Positions 11,108-23,443 are shown, numbered from the stretch's first letter. The stretch is 64,000 nucleotides of DNA from Spizellomyces sp. 'palustris' (GCA_006535965.1 QEAR01000004.1:186001-250000); one strand, 5' to 3'. The notes: generated from the letters alone by a model not told the origin. Translations and numbers: made by a program.

Positions 11108-13615
11108 TTATACCGCATTGGTTGGTCCATCAACAACCTCGAGTCCAACCAGAAATTTATCCCCAAATGGAGGGATGTACTTGACGCGACCAGCTGCAAC
11201 GCTCTTGTTCACCTTTTGAAACACCACCCGTGGAATCCCAAGATCTGCCAAGAATAATTCGCCTGTTATCTCGCGCGACGCACGGAGATGGCCGGATTTA
11301 GGAAGCCCGAGAGCTAGTGTCCACTTCGGTCGGACATAATGTGCTGGCGACATTGGCAGGCCTTTGGCCACAACAAGGAGTAGACATATGAGTAACTGGT
11401 GGGATATCTAAAGAGAACATAAACTTACCAGTCACGCCATTCACGCCACTCGCTACATCCAGACTGAGCACATTTGCCTTATTGTCGTTCGCCCACTTCA
11501 TCAAATCGCACACAAGGCTCTTATCGTGCTCGCTTAAATCCAGCAGTGTCTGATAGCTCCCAAACAAGGCATCAATGATCAAGTCGACTGGCTGTGATGA
11601 AGGGTGGGGTAGATCAACAACGCCTCTTGTGAGTTTCCCCCCCGTTGGCAAATAAATCTTCTGCTGGGTAGCAACGGCGTTGACAAGTTCAGCATCACTG
11701 CCGACCGCGGAAACGATGACATTGCACTCGTGATTGGCGAGATGCCGTGCAGCACACAGTCCAAAAGCCCCGAGTTTGTTATTCCCCACGAGAACAACCA
11801 CCACCGGGCCATCATTGTGATTGCCAGGTTTGATCCGTCGGTTACCCCCCAAAGCCTGCAACACCATCATTGCCACACCGCGGCCTCCGTTCTCGATCAT
11901 CTGTTCGTCGCTAGGGCCAGTTTCACACGCAGCAATCCGCTCAATTTCAATCATCTCCGCTGGCGTTACGCTTGGCACAATGACTCCACTGATGGTTTTG
12001 CACAGTCTTCTCCTTCCCAGTAGCACGGCATCCCTCAGAATGCCCATCTCACCGGTTAGACTCCCCTGTATTAGCAATCCATCACTGTCATTATCACTCT
12101 CAACTTCCGCATCATTTCCAGTTTCGTCGCCGCTTGGCAATAGGGAATCCAGTACCATGTCACGGATTCCCAATTTTTGCATGCCGGGCGCCTGATTACG
12201 CGTGCGATTCAAATTCACCAATAGCGTTTCTGGTGCAGTGGAATCCGCTTGTCGGATCTCTGCAAATACTCGATGTTTATCAAACTGCGACAGTCCGGCT
12301 TGGAAGTCAAAGTCGTCCGAAAAATTTGACACATCTCCTGCAAAGGCCTCCCCCCGTCGACCTCGGCGACTGCGAGTGCCTGAATAATGCGTTAAAAATA
12401 TGCGATGAGTACTACCTATGACGTAAGAAGGTACCTGGGGACTGGCTTTCATGGCGAAGACGCCCCTGTTGCTTTCCGGAAGTCCGCACGCGGTTCCCAT
12501 CTTTGCGAGCCGCAGTGCCCTTAGCACGCCCATTGACCCTAGCAGGGAAATCTTGTATGTTGAGCCGGGTAAAATCCGAGAAATCCACTTCCTCTTCATC
12601 AAATTCGCTCTCGGTGACTGTTATGGCTGCCGCTGGAGGTGAGAATGGCGCTTGCTTCGTGGTTATCGCATGCTGGGGGATAAATCATTACCAACCGCGG
12701 TACACACAGGAGCTTCCATTCATATACAGACCAGTTGAGAACGTCTATCCAAGGAACCCTGGGACGGAGTTTTATCAATCCTAGGTGGCGTCTGTAGGGA
12801 GGGACTTCTATGCATCGTAGGGGGCGTATCTAAGACTCCATGAGAAGCTTTTCTCGTAAGATTTTGCTGCGAAGGAGCGGCTTGTGATAACTGGATCCAT
12901 CAGAGAACATAAGTTCAAGTTACGGAAAGATGGAAATTAAGAAACGGAGATGCCTGCGCACCGAGACAATCGCTGGATCAATAAAATTGGAGGGAAAGGG
13001 CCTGGTAGCGGGTGGCTGGACATCGGGTCTTTTTGGCAATTCTACGTGCTGCACATGTTGATATGAAGGTTGTTGTGGATGGAGGAGACTTTGAGGCGGT
13101 TGAGGGAGCCGTCCTGCACGAGGCGGCTCTATGGAGGAACTTTGAGTTGAGAGAATATGCTGGATTTGTGGCGGATAAGGATGCAAGGCGTTGGGCGTGG
13201 GAGAATAGTGATGGTGTGGTTGAGGTGGTGTTGGAAGAGGAGGCTCCGGAGGAGGCGGCGTCGAAACGGGTAATATCTGCAGATCTTTGATGTCCTGTCC
13301 TGGAACTGGATAGGATGGAAATCTCTGTTGAACGCCATTGATAACGGTACTCGCTAAGAACAATACCGTGTTAGAGGAGAATAGTGCGATACGTTTCCCG
13401 GATGCAAACGCGTTTTCGGCTACCTACCATCCAAAAGAGTGAGCAGCTGCGTCCGCTGGTCAATGTTTGCCACCCGACCATCCACAAGGAGACCATTGTT
13501 GAGGTAGAGGCGAACGTCCATGCCCTATTGTGTATGAAAGACGTTAACACTCAAGAGTTCCGGCAATAAAAGCAGCTTCTACTTAAACATATGAACATAC
13601 CAGGAACTCTGCCAT
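11108..13615 (-). CDS. EDC3: enhancer of mRNA decapping protein 3
   Basis: Starts at 13615 with MAEFL, an intron, then the LSm-like domain (GMDVRLYLNNGLLVDGRV, and after a further intron VINGVQQRFPSYPVPGQDIK). A Pro/His-rich linker and a Ser/Pro segment (TMHRSPSLQTPPRIDKTPSQ) follow. The FDF motif (DVSNFSDDFDFQAGLSQFDK) begins at about 12318. A YjeF-N (Rossmann-like) domain follows, with NGGRGVAMMVLQALGG and VVVVLVGNNKLGAFGLCAAR, ending in the exon carrying LALGLPKSG and FLADLGIPRVVF. Edc3 scaffolds decapping: the LSm domain binds Dcp2, the FDF domain binds the helicase Dhh1/DDX6, and the YjeF-N domain dimerises in P-bodies. Domain order and length match the family. It is divergent from SmF with 244 bp between start codons. 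Confidence 0.92.
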
Positions 13616-13746
13616 TTTGAGCTCACAGCGGCTTAAGTCAACGGCAATGGTAAAACTCAAAGACAAATGTCCAGCGCTTCAAAGACGCGGAACTCCACAA
13701 AGGCGTTCTGTTGACAATAGACTTCGCCTTTGGCTGTTCCTGGTGA

Positions 13747-13760
13747 ATTACCATAGCAAC
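13747..13760. promoter_or_regulatory. X-box-like (RFX-type) palindrome between EDC3 and SmF
   Basis: The sequence ATTACC-AT-AGCAAC fits the RFX consensus RYYRYY-N2-RRNRAC at every position. It lies about 100 bp upstream of the SmF start and 130 bp upstream of the EDC3 start, inside a 244-bp divergent promoter. Binding by an RFX factor is inferred, not shown. Confidence 0.4.
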
Positions 13761-13859
13761 AAGCAATGTTGGATCTTGGGTCGCACCTTCCATTGTAGGC
13801 TGGGTGTACTTGATCTCTGCTTCACCTCCTTTAGCCCCAAAACCAACCTACTCCACAAC

Positions 13860-14511
13860 ATGTCTGTAAGTATCAAAGAAATAGGCAGCTAAGGTAGAGG
13901 GGCGTTCTATCAGAATCTGAGGAGATCAGCCGTTCACCTTTGGCATCCGATCCGAATTTCTGTGGGCCAGTCGAATCAGTTAGTTGACCTCCTTTGTCCC
14001 ATCTTCACAGTTTGTCCCCGTAAACCCAAAGCCTTTCCTAAACGAGTTGACCGGCAAGCCTGTGATGATCAGGCTGAAGTGGGGTCAAGAATACAAAGGC
14101 TACCTGGTGTCAGTAGATTCGTACATGAACATGCAGGTAACTTGTTGCCCGGAAGCTGTTCATATGCCGATCTCTACAATAGGAACTGGCGGTTTCTACA
14201 CGGCCTTGTTATTAACCAGCTTTCTCGAATATAGTTGGCGAACACAGAGGAATATATTGATGGAGCGTCAACAGGAGTTTTGGGAGAAGTGCTGATTCGG
14301 TATGCATCATAAATGGGATATTGCTCTTTCAAAAATTTCCGATGCTAATTTTTCTCTTCAAAAGGTGTAACAACATCCTTTACGTATGTTTTCATTCTTG
14401 GCTGATGATTGAACAGGGCTGTAAGAGCAAAAACTCAACGATATACTCTTTATTATGGCACAGGTGCGACGATTGGACGAGGAAGAAGGTTCAGATGACA
14501 TGCAAGAATGA
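13860..14511 (+). CDS. SNRPF: small nuclear ribonucleoprotein F (SmF)
   Basis: Five exons: a tiny first exon 13860-13865 (Met-Ser), 14011-14136, 14235-14299, about 14365-14383, and about 14464-14511. They read through as 87 residues. Sm1 motif: [20 protein letters not shown]...[15 protein letters not shown]. Sm2 motif: [16 protein letters not shown]. Acidic tail: [12 protein letters not shown]. SmF is one of seven subunits of the Sm ring on spliceosomal U snRNAs. Length and sequence match the eukaryotic family closely (human SmF has 86 residues). Confidence 0.94.
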
Positions 14512-15277
14512 GTAATGCCGGAGTGGTTTTCAATTCACGATGACGTATAGGAAAGAGGAATGCTCGTCCGCATAGTCACGATTCACCTGTAGAGAAAGTT
14601 GCTTTGTATTATACACTACGTGAATGTGCTTTATATGGGTGCTTGTTGGACTCTGGACACCATCTCGTTTTGTGATACGTTGTTGCATGCAGCGCCTGTC
14701 CGGTTCCTTTGGTATTTATGGACCTGAGCCGGCTGAGACTCCCAGTTCACAGTGTACAATTGGGAGAAAGAATACTGAATTGTCCTGGTGCTACCTGTGA
14801 GGCGTCCAAAATGAGCGGCTTGTGTGAAACTGGTGGAAAGTACACAGTTCAACTCGAAGATAGAAACATGAAGTCTCCAATCGTTGTCCCAGCCATGCTT
14901 ATTTATCATTTGTTCTTGAACAAAGACTTGTACATTTCCTACTAAAGAAACTTTCAAACATTTCTTCAAAAGTTTAAAACGCTCGCAAAATCCGCCATCT
15001 CCCGACACGCGGCCACGCAGATCAGCGTGCACCTGCCTAAGCCCCCCACACCGCCCATCAAAGCAAAACCGAACAAGGCCGCCCGCTCTCAACTGCTCGG
15101 AATTTGCGCAATTTCAGTGTTCTTGCCTTTGCTCTAGGTATTAGAACTACAGGCCCACTTCCTCTTACGGCAACCCATTCCTTTCCCTGACTGCGTCGAG
15201 TTTGGTAAGTGCATTGGGCCTGTTAAACCTGCAAGCCCAGCGAGCATGTCTCACCATTTTGCATTGTCTCCACAGTA
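14512..15277. other. intergenic region upstream of methionine synthase
   Basis: 766 bp. Short frames exist on both strands (about 14631-15092 on the minus strand, 14709-14945 on the plus strand), but none has a recognisable domain, a good start, or splice support. A sequence CTCCACAG ending at 15275, just before the methionine synthase ATG, resembles a 3' splice site and may end a 5'UTR intron. Confidence 0.4.
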
Positions 15278-18200
15278 ATGGCTGCCGGTGCGCCCTACCC
15301 AACGGGAAAAGTACCCGGCCGTGGTGCTGAGGTCGAAAAGCATCTTCAAAAGACTCTGAAGGAGCGCATCATGTTTATCGATGGTGCCATGGGTACCATG
15401 ATCCAGCGCTACAGGTTCACTGAGGAGGATTTTAGAGGAGATCGCTTCAAGGACCACCCCAAGGACTTCTTGAAAGGAAACAACGATTTGCTGTCTCTTA
15501 CGCAGCCGAAAGCAATTTACGACATTCACTGTCAATACCTAGAGTCTGGGTCTGATCTAATTGAAACAAACACGTTCTCCTCAACGACAATCGCTCAGGC
15601 CGATTATCTCATGCAAGACTTGGCATACGAGCTGAACAAGGTACCAATATATATGTGTGGAAGCAGCATACTGCTTGGTGATAGAAGATGTTAATCGATT
15701 GGGGCATTGTAGGTTTCGGCCGAACTGGCAAAGAAAGCATGCGAAGAGTACACGAAAAGAGACCCATCAAAACCCCGGTTCGTTGCTGGCGCTATTGGAC
15801 CTACCAATCAGACTTTGTCAATCTCTCCTTCGGTTGAAAATCCATCCTACCGTGCAACCAACTTTGACGCCATGGTGACCGCCTACGCAGAACAGGTTCG
15901 AGGTCTCCTTGACGGTGGAAGCGATTGTCTACTAGTGGAAACAATCTTCGACACTCTCAACGCAAAAGCCGCACTGTATGCCATCGATTTGATTTTTGAT
16001 GAGGAGGGTTATGACCGATGTCCTGTTTTGATCTCTGGTACGATTGTTGACCAGTCTGGGCGAACCTTGTCAGGTCAGACCGGAGAGGCTTTTATCGCGT
16101 CTGTCAGCCACTGCAACCCTCTTGCGATTGGCTTAAACTGTGCTTTGGGTGCCGACCAAATGCTGCCATTTCTGCAAAACATCTCAAAGAACAATCCGAC
16201 TTTCATTATATGCTACCCGAACGCAGGATTGCCAAATACATTCGGTGAATATGATCAATCGCCAGAAGACATGGCTGAACAGGTCCGGCCTTTCGCGGAG
16301 CTGGGGTTGTTGAACATTGTTGGAGGATGTTGCGGTACGACTCCGGCACACATAAAAGCGATTGCTGACATGTGTAAGGGCTACAAACCTCGTGTCGCGC
16401 CGGTCATGGATCCAGAAACGCTCATTGTTTCCGGGCTGGAGACCTTGAAGATTAATAAAGACACTGGATTCGTTAACATTGGAGAACGGTGTAATGTATC
16501 AGGTTCCCGGATTTTTGCAAAGAAGATCCTCAATGGCGCATATGAGGAGGCATTGGCCATTGGACGTGCCCAAGTAGAGAGTGGTGCACAGGTTATCGAT
16601 GTTAACATGGACGAGGGTTTACTGGATGGAAAGGCTGCGATGACGAAGTTTTTGAACTATATTGCTTCCGAACCTGACATTGCCAAAGTCCCTCTCATGG
16701 TGGACTCTTCCAACTTTGAAGTGGTTTTGGCTGGTTTGAAGTGCGCGCAGGGAAAGTGTATTGTAAACTCTATCAGCTTAAAGGAGGGTGAAGCAGATTT
16801 CATCAAAAAGGCCAAGATTGTGAGGCGATTCGGTGCCGCAGTCGTAGTGATGGCTTTTGATGAAGAAGGGCAAGCCGTGGAGACGCAGCGAAAGTTCGAC
16901 ATTTGCGCGCGATCATATAAAATCCTAACGGAGGTGGTTGGGTTCAAAGGTTGTGAGATCATCTTTGATCCAAACATCTTGACTATTGCAACGGGTCTCG
17001 AAGAACACAACAACTATGCCGTAGAGTTTATTGACGTCTGTCGAATTATTAAAGCCAAGCTTCCCGGTGCTAAGATCAGCGGTGGTGTATCCAATCTTTC
17101 CTTCTCCTTCCGTGGCAAAGAAGTCCTACGTCAAGCTATGCATAGTGTGTTCTTGGTACGTAGGCGAGAAAAGGAAATGTCTGCATTAACCCCGTCGCTA
17201 AAGCTTGTCTTTCTCAGTTTCATGCGATCAAAGCCGGGATGGACATGGGTATTGTGAATGCTGGTTTCTTGACGATTTATGATGACATTCCGAAGGATTT
17301 GTTGGAGATTTGCGAGATTGCCATCTGGAACCGCGACCCTGAAGTGACAGAAAAACTTCTAGCATACGCTGAAACCCATGGCAAGGATGCGGTAAAAGGC
17401 GGCGAGCAGACTGAGGCATGGCGAAATGAAGATGTGGAGGCGAGGCTCAAGTACGCACTCGTCAAAGGCATAACAAAATTCATCGTGGAAGATACAGAGG
17501 AGGCTAGATTGAATAGAGAGAAGGTATGGTCTTCCAGGAAAACTTGTTTAATTTGACCATATCGATTTCTAACTGTAGGTGTCTTAGTATCCTCGGCCAC
17601 TGAACGTCATTGAGGGCCCTCTAATGGCCGGCATGTCGGTGGTGGGAGAGCTCTTCGGCGCCGGAAAAATGTTTTTACCCCAGGTCATCAAGAGTGCTCG
17701 GTTAGCTACGTGCTTGACGCTTTTGCTATGAAGTTATGATGCTTAACGCCACCTTTTGCAGTGTAATGAAGAGTGCCGTAGCACACTTGATTCCCTTCAT
17801 GGAGGAGGAACGGTTAGCCAACCTTGCGATCTCTGGCATTGATACCGAAGATCCGAACGCGGCCTATAATGGAACCGTTGTGCTTGCAACGGTGAAAGGA
17901 GACGTACACGACATTGGAAAGAACATTGTGGGTGTTGTGCTGGGATGCAACAATTACAAGATCATCGACTTGGGAGTCATGACACCCTGTGATAAAATTT
18001 TGGAGGCGGCGGCCAAAGAGAGAGCTGATGTCATCGGTCTTTCCGGCTTGATCACCCCGAGTTTGGATGAAATGGTGTATGTTGCACGGGAAATGGAGCG
18101 CAAGGGCTTGAAGGTATTATTACGTTCAGGGAGATGGATGGAGTAAAAGTCAGAATTTCACATCTAATTTTCTGTAGATTCCCCTCCTTATTGGTGGCGC

Positions 18201-19595
18201 AACAACGTCAAGGATGCACACAGCTGTGAAAATCGCACCACGCTACTCGAACCCAGCTGTCCATGTGTTAGATGCGTCAAAATCCGTCGTTGTCGTCTCC
18301 TCCCTTCTCGACGACAACGCCCGGGAAGACTTTGTAGAGGACATCGTCGATGAGTACGAGGACCTTCGCGCGGAGCATTATGATTCTCTGAGAGACCGTC
18401 GTTACTTGACGTTGAAGGATGCTATTGCCAAGAAGGCGCAAATCAATTGGAAGGCGGAGACCATTCCTTGCAAGCCGAAGTTCTATGGTACCAAGGTATG
18501 CGTAGGTCCCTTCCGCTAAAGAGCGCCTATGGATATTGTAGTAACAGATCTTATTATGGTAGACGCTGAATGACTACGACCTCCGTAAACTGGTATCATA
18601 TATCGATTGGAACCCCTTTTTCCAGACGTGGCAGCTCAGGGGAAAGTACCCTAATCGAGGATTTCCCAAAATCTTCAATGACGATACAGTCGGTTCGTTT
18701 CAGACTGCCTCCGCTGATTCGACATCCACTGACCATCTTTCCCGCATTAGGTGAGGAAGCGAAAAAGCTCTACGAAGATGCGAAGGACATGCTGGAGACC
18801 ATCATCAAGGAGAATATTCTCACGGCAACCGCTATCATCGGATTCTGGCCCGCCAATGCTGTCGGGGAGGATATTGAGCTGTATGCGGACGAAAACAACC
18901 GCGAAGAACCTGTTGCCAAGTTCTATGGGCTCCGGCAGCAAGCTGAAAAGGACTCAGAATCTGATGAGCCTTATTATTCTCTTTCTGACTTTGTCGCTCC
19001 AAAGGACACGGGTCTACTCGACCACGTTGGAGCCTTTGCAGTGTCTTGCGGATTTGGTGTGGACGAAAAGTGTGCCGAATTTGAGAAACAGCATGACGAT
19101 TACAGTATCATCATGCTGAAAGCTTTGGCAGATCGACTGACGGAGGCATTGGCAGAACTTGTGCATGAAGATGTGCGAAAGAACTATTGGGGATACGTTC
19201 CAAACGAAGAGCTGACACCTGAGGAGATGTTGCAAGTCAAGTATCAAGGTATTCGGCCAGCTCCTGGTTATCCAAGTCAACCGGATCACACCGAGAAAGA
19301 AACTATGTGGAAATTGATGGGCATTGAGAAGGAAACTGGAATCGGTTTGACCGAGTCTTTGGTAAGGCTTGAACCGCATTCATGTTGAGAGTTGGCTCTT
19401 CGCTCACACGTTTTATAGGCGATGACACCCGCCGCGTCCGTCTCAGGTGTCTACTTTGGACACAAGGATTCCACGTATTTTGCTGTAGGCAAAATTAACA
19501 AGGATCAGATTGAGGATTATGCGGGGCGGAAGAGCATGAAGGTTGATGTAGTTGAGCGATGGTTGTCGTCTAACCTGTGTTATGACATCGATTAA
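15278..19595 (+). CDS. MTR: cobalamin-dependent methionine synthase (5-methyltetrahydrofolate-homocysteine methyltransferase)
   Basis: A large multi-exon gene of roughly 1,200 residues. It transfers a methyl group from methyl-tetrahydrofolate to homocysteine through methylcobalamin. Modules in order: the homocysteine-binding barrel ([15 protein letters not shown]; zinc cysteines in GLNCALG and [10 protein letters not shown]); the pterin-binding domain ([45 protein letters not shown]); the helical cap; the B12 domain with the axial-His motif [20 protein letters not shown] at about 17900; and the activation domain (WNPFFQTW-type exon near 18610, [40 protein letters not shown]). All catalytic modules look intact. 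Introns are short, for example 15639-15711 and around 17155-17217. Most fungi use only the B12-independent Met6 enzyme, so this marks a cobalamin-using early-diverging lineage. Confidence 0.95.
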
Positions 19596-20266
19596 AGGAA
19601 GGAATTAAGGAGCGGAGGTGTTATAGGGAGTCAGATAGGTAACTGGTAGAGCAGGTAGATGAGGCTTTTGGCTGTTGTAATATAGATAGCAGCTTGACGT
19701 CTTGACGTATGTATATTAATCCCAGGTGATATCGTTCACTTTTTGTTTGGACGGAATGATATAAGAACTTGATATTGTGACAATGTCGTCCCACGATTGC
19801 CTCCCATCCTGGTATCCTGCAATACCTGCTACTCATTATTCGTCGACGACATGCCTGAAGCGACCAATTCTTCATCTTCCTAAAAAAGAGCAATTATTTT
19901 GTCGTTGTTTGAAAATAAACTCTGTTGATGGTTGCGCTCAACAAATCTGGGCGCGTGATTACCCCAGGACGTTATTTGTTAAGAAATGCAGTACTACTCC
20001 CAAGATCTGTATGTTCGTGGCCGAGTCAAGTCTACAAGTGAAACTATTAGGTTAGATTCATTTTTTTAATTGGAACTTGAGTAAGGATGTCCCGCAAATC
20101 GGACATATAAAGCCTTGGGGAAATATCCTCCGACAGACCCTTGAGTGGCATTGTAATTTCCGATCCGTAAGAAATTAGCAGAAGTACACAACACAACAAG
20201 CTGTCAAAACCTGCCCAATATACCCATCATTCCCTTCTTATTCATACTCCCAGTACTTCGTCAAGG
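19596..20266. other. intergenic region
   Basis: 671 bp between methionine synthase and the next plus-strand gene. AT-rich, with only short frames on either strand. I see no gene, repeat or structured RNA in it. Confidence 0.5.
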
Positions 20267-22698
20267 ATGCAATCGACCAGTCGCAAATCTAGTGCCGGCC
20301 AGCAGCGAAGCGATATCATACAAGGTAGATCAAGAAATGGAAGCGGACGAAAAGACGAGCATGGTAGAAGCCCGCCAGGAAGTGGAAAATGTGAAGAGGG
20401 CAGCCCAGTGGTATATAGGTTCCCATAATTATTAGTCCAACATCAATTCTCATTCTAACGAGATTAATTCTCATATCCCGCCGCAAAGCAATCGTACCTC
20501 CCCATCCTACATGCAGACCTTCTAAGATTCAAAACTAGCAACAATGTTCCAGTTTTGCCCCCAATCGACTCTGATGCATCAGCGAGCCAAAGCAGCGCCG
20601 GTATATCTCGCGTGAAATCTGAAGGATCGTTTGGGAGTGCTGGGAAGCGAGGGATAATGGATGATGGCGAAGGGTGGAAACAGGCGTGGTGGTCTGAGAA
20701 AGATGTGGGGGCCGGAATGGAGCTTGGGAATGTGAACAGAACAGGGAGGACGGATCTGCCGATTGAAAGTGCACGGAGGGCGGCGAGTGCGAAAGAACGG
20801 GGTAGGTGGATCTCTGCGATTGAATTACGGCAATTGACCTCAACTGGAGAACACATCTGGGTTTTTCATTCCTGACAGGGAAAAGTACCAAAATAACCAA
20901 TGATTCTGTACGCTCATCGGTGGTAGGATATGCCAAAGGAACATCACGACCCACTTCAGCTCGGGGGATGGACACCAGTCGAGTGGATATGACTATAGTG
21001 GGAGGTACTCCCCCATTAGTAGCAACATCACCGACGCCATTTCCTCGCCGCTCGGTTGCGTCCCCACAATCGCATATACTAGGAAACCAACAAGCGCAGC
21101 CCCGTTTTTGCACGCAAAGCGTCTTTTCTTTTTATAATGATCAAGATGTTGGTTCGAGTACATTCGCCGCTTCGTACGCAAATCTGGTTTCCGATGACAA
21201 TGGTACCGATAGTGGGAGCTTTTTTCTCAAAGCCGATCGAGACATGCAGTTTTATCTACAAGAAGCGACAACCTTTATGCGTGTATTACAAAAGGAAAGC
21301 AAAGTGAAATTCGTTGCTCTGGACAATGATACGGCAAGGGTGAACGGAAGTGAACAAGGCGAATGGACGGGAGGGTGTGTTGACTCTGCACCTCGAGATG
21401 GATCAGCACGAGCATTATCGAGAAGAGCAAGGAAAAAGGATATTCAATCAATGGAGTTTAACGAGATTCCTGCCCAACTCGAAAGCAGTCAACTGGACGC
21501 AACCACCGATAATGCGTTGATGGACGAAAGGGAACCCACACCACCTCCTCCTCTGCCACCAGCTCCAGAAGCTGAAGCAGAGATGATCATTCAAGCATTT
21601 GAGCAAACAATAGAGGTAGTGGAGTCACCACCTATTTCACAACCAGAATCTTCACCGGTTGTTGAGGTACCTACCCGAGGACCCACGCCTATCCCAGCAG
21701 CACCGGAACAAGAACCAGAACCAGAACCAGAACCCGCACCAGTTATTTCTATTCCAGAAGGTGAATGGATCTTCACGAGTGTTTCATTTTTGCTAATGTA
21801 ATTGACTTGTGTTTTCTGGTCTCAGAGCATCCACCAACTCCCCAACCACCCGAAGACTTCACACCGGGATTTTTCTGTATGCCACGTTTCGCCTCAATCT
21901 GATTCATTTTGTATTAATGCATTTTTCCTATCATTTCCATTATCACGTACAGTCATGGGAGAACCAACATCCATACCAAGCAGTATCAGACCTGATTTTT
22001 CAAGACCGGTTACAGCAAAGGAAATTGGGGTGAGTACATATCTATGTTGTGAACGGCCCAACTTGCTGACATTCGCAATATTTCGGTTCTCTGATAGCCG
22101 ACTCCAGTTAGGAGCGCATCTGTCAGACCAACTAAGGCAAGGCCCTTCTTTGCCCTTCTTTTCTGTTGCACATCTACCCTATTGTACTTCATTCTAACAT
22201 CAGATACGACTCGTCCAGCCATCGACACCACAAACACCTCTACCGATGAAATCTTACTGGACTCTGCGAGAGCGGGACTTTGCACGATCACATGCTAGTA
22301 TCGCAATAGGATCGCTAATGAAGGTAATACAAACAGACTCGGTTCACCGGATACCACCTCGCTAAGACCGGAACCAAACCAGTACGTTCACAATATTCAG
22401 CTCCGGGAACAAAATGTACAACTTCAGGCGCATAACGTCGCGGTGAACGCACGGACTCGCATAAATGAGCAGCTGGGTAAACTTGCAGTACAGGAGCGAC
22501 GAAAGGCAGTATCACGGGGATATGATCATGGCTGTTTGTGGAGTGCCCCTGGAACAGGCGGGGCAGCGAAAAGATGTGAAGTTATTCAGTGCTGGAAGAG
22601 TAGAACTAACAGTAGTGGTCATAGACAAAGAGTGGGTAGATAATGAAAGTGTAGTCGCTCCGAGAGGTGCCGTAGGTTTGGAAGTGACGTCCGAGTAA
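20267..22698 (+). CDS. hypothetical protein, largely disordered with a C-terminal ordered module
   Basis: Start chosen at 20267 (MQSTSRKSSAGQQRSDIIQG). Exons deduced by eye continue with SYLPILHADLLRFKTSNNVP (about 20495-20555), a Ser/Gly-rich segment, a long exon from about 20878 to 21760, and smaller exons near 21820-22020 and 22200-22323. The protein is mostly low-complexity, with a Pro/Glu stretch (EQEPEPEPEPAPV) at about 21710-21740. The later part is ordered: MKSYWTLRERDFARSHASIA, then a coiled-coil-like QYVHNIQLREQNVQLQAHNV. A probable 67-bp intron (beginning gtgaacgcac at about 22451) joins this to the last exon (VELTVVVIDKEWVDNE...GLEVTSE). No family recognised. Splice sites are plausible but unverified. 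Confidence 0.5.
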
Positions 22699-22807
22699 TA
22701 GTACCTACTGCTGCGTTTTGCATCTATCTCTCACGTCACCGCACTCAGTGCGTCTTGAATGCCTGTTAATGCACGCGATCATGTGGACCTGCAATGATCG
22801 CGGCATA

Positions 22808-23443
22808 TCAAGCGATCAATCCCCTCTCCTTCCAAAACCCTTTTCCATACGTTACCAGGAGCTCTTCACCCTTCGCAATCTTTTTGGTCAGTGCCCAAAC
22901 GCCCACCCGGACCTCCCCCGTCTTTTCGCAACGGTAGGTCTCGAACTCCACGTTGGGCTTCTCAGCAACTCCACGAAAATCGTTGATACAACGTCCTTCG
23001 TTGCCAGCAAGCTCGGCATCTACGGACAATTGCGTGATACGATCAAGAGAGAGAATATAATCGCTTGTTGTTGAGGCTGTGGAAGAGGTATGTACACAGC
23101 CTACATAGTCGAGAATGTGTGAGCGAGGTGAGAGATTGGCAGCGGCGACGAGGCCAAGTTGGCCGTTGGCGGGATGGGTGGGTGATGTTACGCGGACAAT
23201 TCGGACGAGACGGGAGGGTCCTGGAGGATTTAGGCTTGATTTTACAGGAAATTTGGTCGTTGTTATCGGTGAAGGGCTAGGGGAAGAACATTTCAATTTG
23301 TTCCAGGAGCATCGGGGGAGATAATACGAAAGAATGTCAGGAGGGACTTCTCCGGACCACTCATTCTGTGATAGGTAGCGGATATTCGGTGGCCAATTCT
23401 TTGGAATTTTGGTCGGCTGTCTTCGGCTGCCGTTGTCGGGCAT
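22808..23443 (-). CDS. compact SET-domain protein (putative lysine methyltransferase)
   Basis: Single-exon frame of 211 residues from the ATG at 23443; a non-ATG extension to 23488 is possible. The SET fold is visible: the start LGLVAAANLSPRSHILDYVG, the central GNEGRCINDFRG followed by PNVEF (the position of the usual NHxxxPN motif), and the end VWALTKKIAKGEELLVTYGK (GEEL-Y motif). There is no pre-SET or post-SET cysteine cluster. The RCINDFRG sequence in place of an NHS motif recalls some plant and protist SET proteins. SET enzymes methylate lysines of histones or other proteins using AdoMet; the substrate cannot be told. It is head to head with KDSR (96 bp between starts). Confidence 0.8.
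   Translation of the reverse strand: MPDNGSRRQPTKIPKNWPPNIRYLSQNEWSGEVPPDILSYYLPRCSWNKLKCSSPSPSPITTTKFPVKSSLNPPGPSRLVRIVRVTSPTHPANGQLGLVAAANLSPRSHILDYVGCVHTSSTASTTSDYILSLDRITQLSVDAELAGNEGRCINDFRGVAEKPNVEFETYRCEKTGEVRVGVWALTKKIAKGEELLVTYGKGFWKERGLIA

Noticed and set aside
14631-15092. Minus-strand frame upstream of methionine synthase
   Set aside because: It has no ATG at its 5' end, no domain, and overlaps an equally unconvincing plus-strand frame.
22440-22530. Apparent frameshift near the 3' end of the unknown gene at 20267-22698
   Set aside because: A 67-bp intron starting gtgaacgcac and ending aaggcag joins the two frames in phase, so no frameshift is needed.
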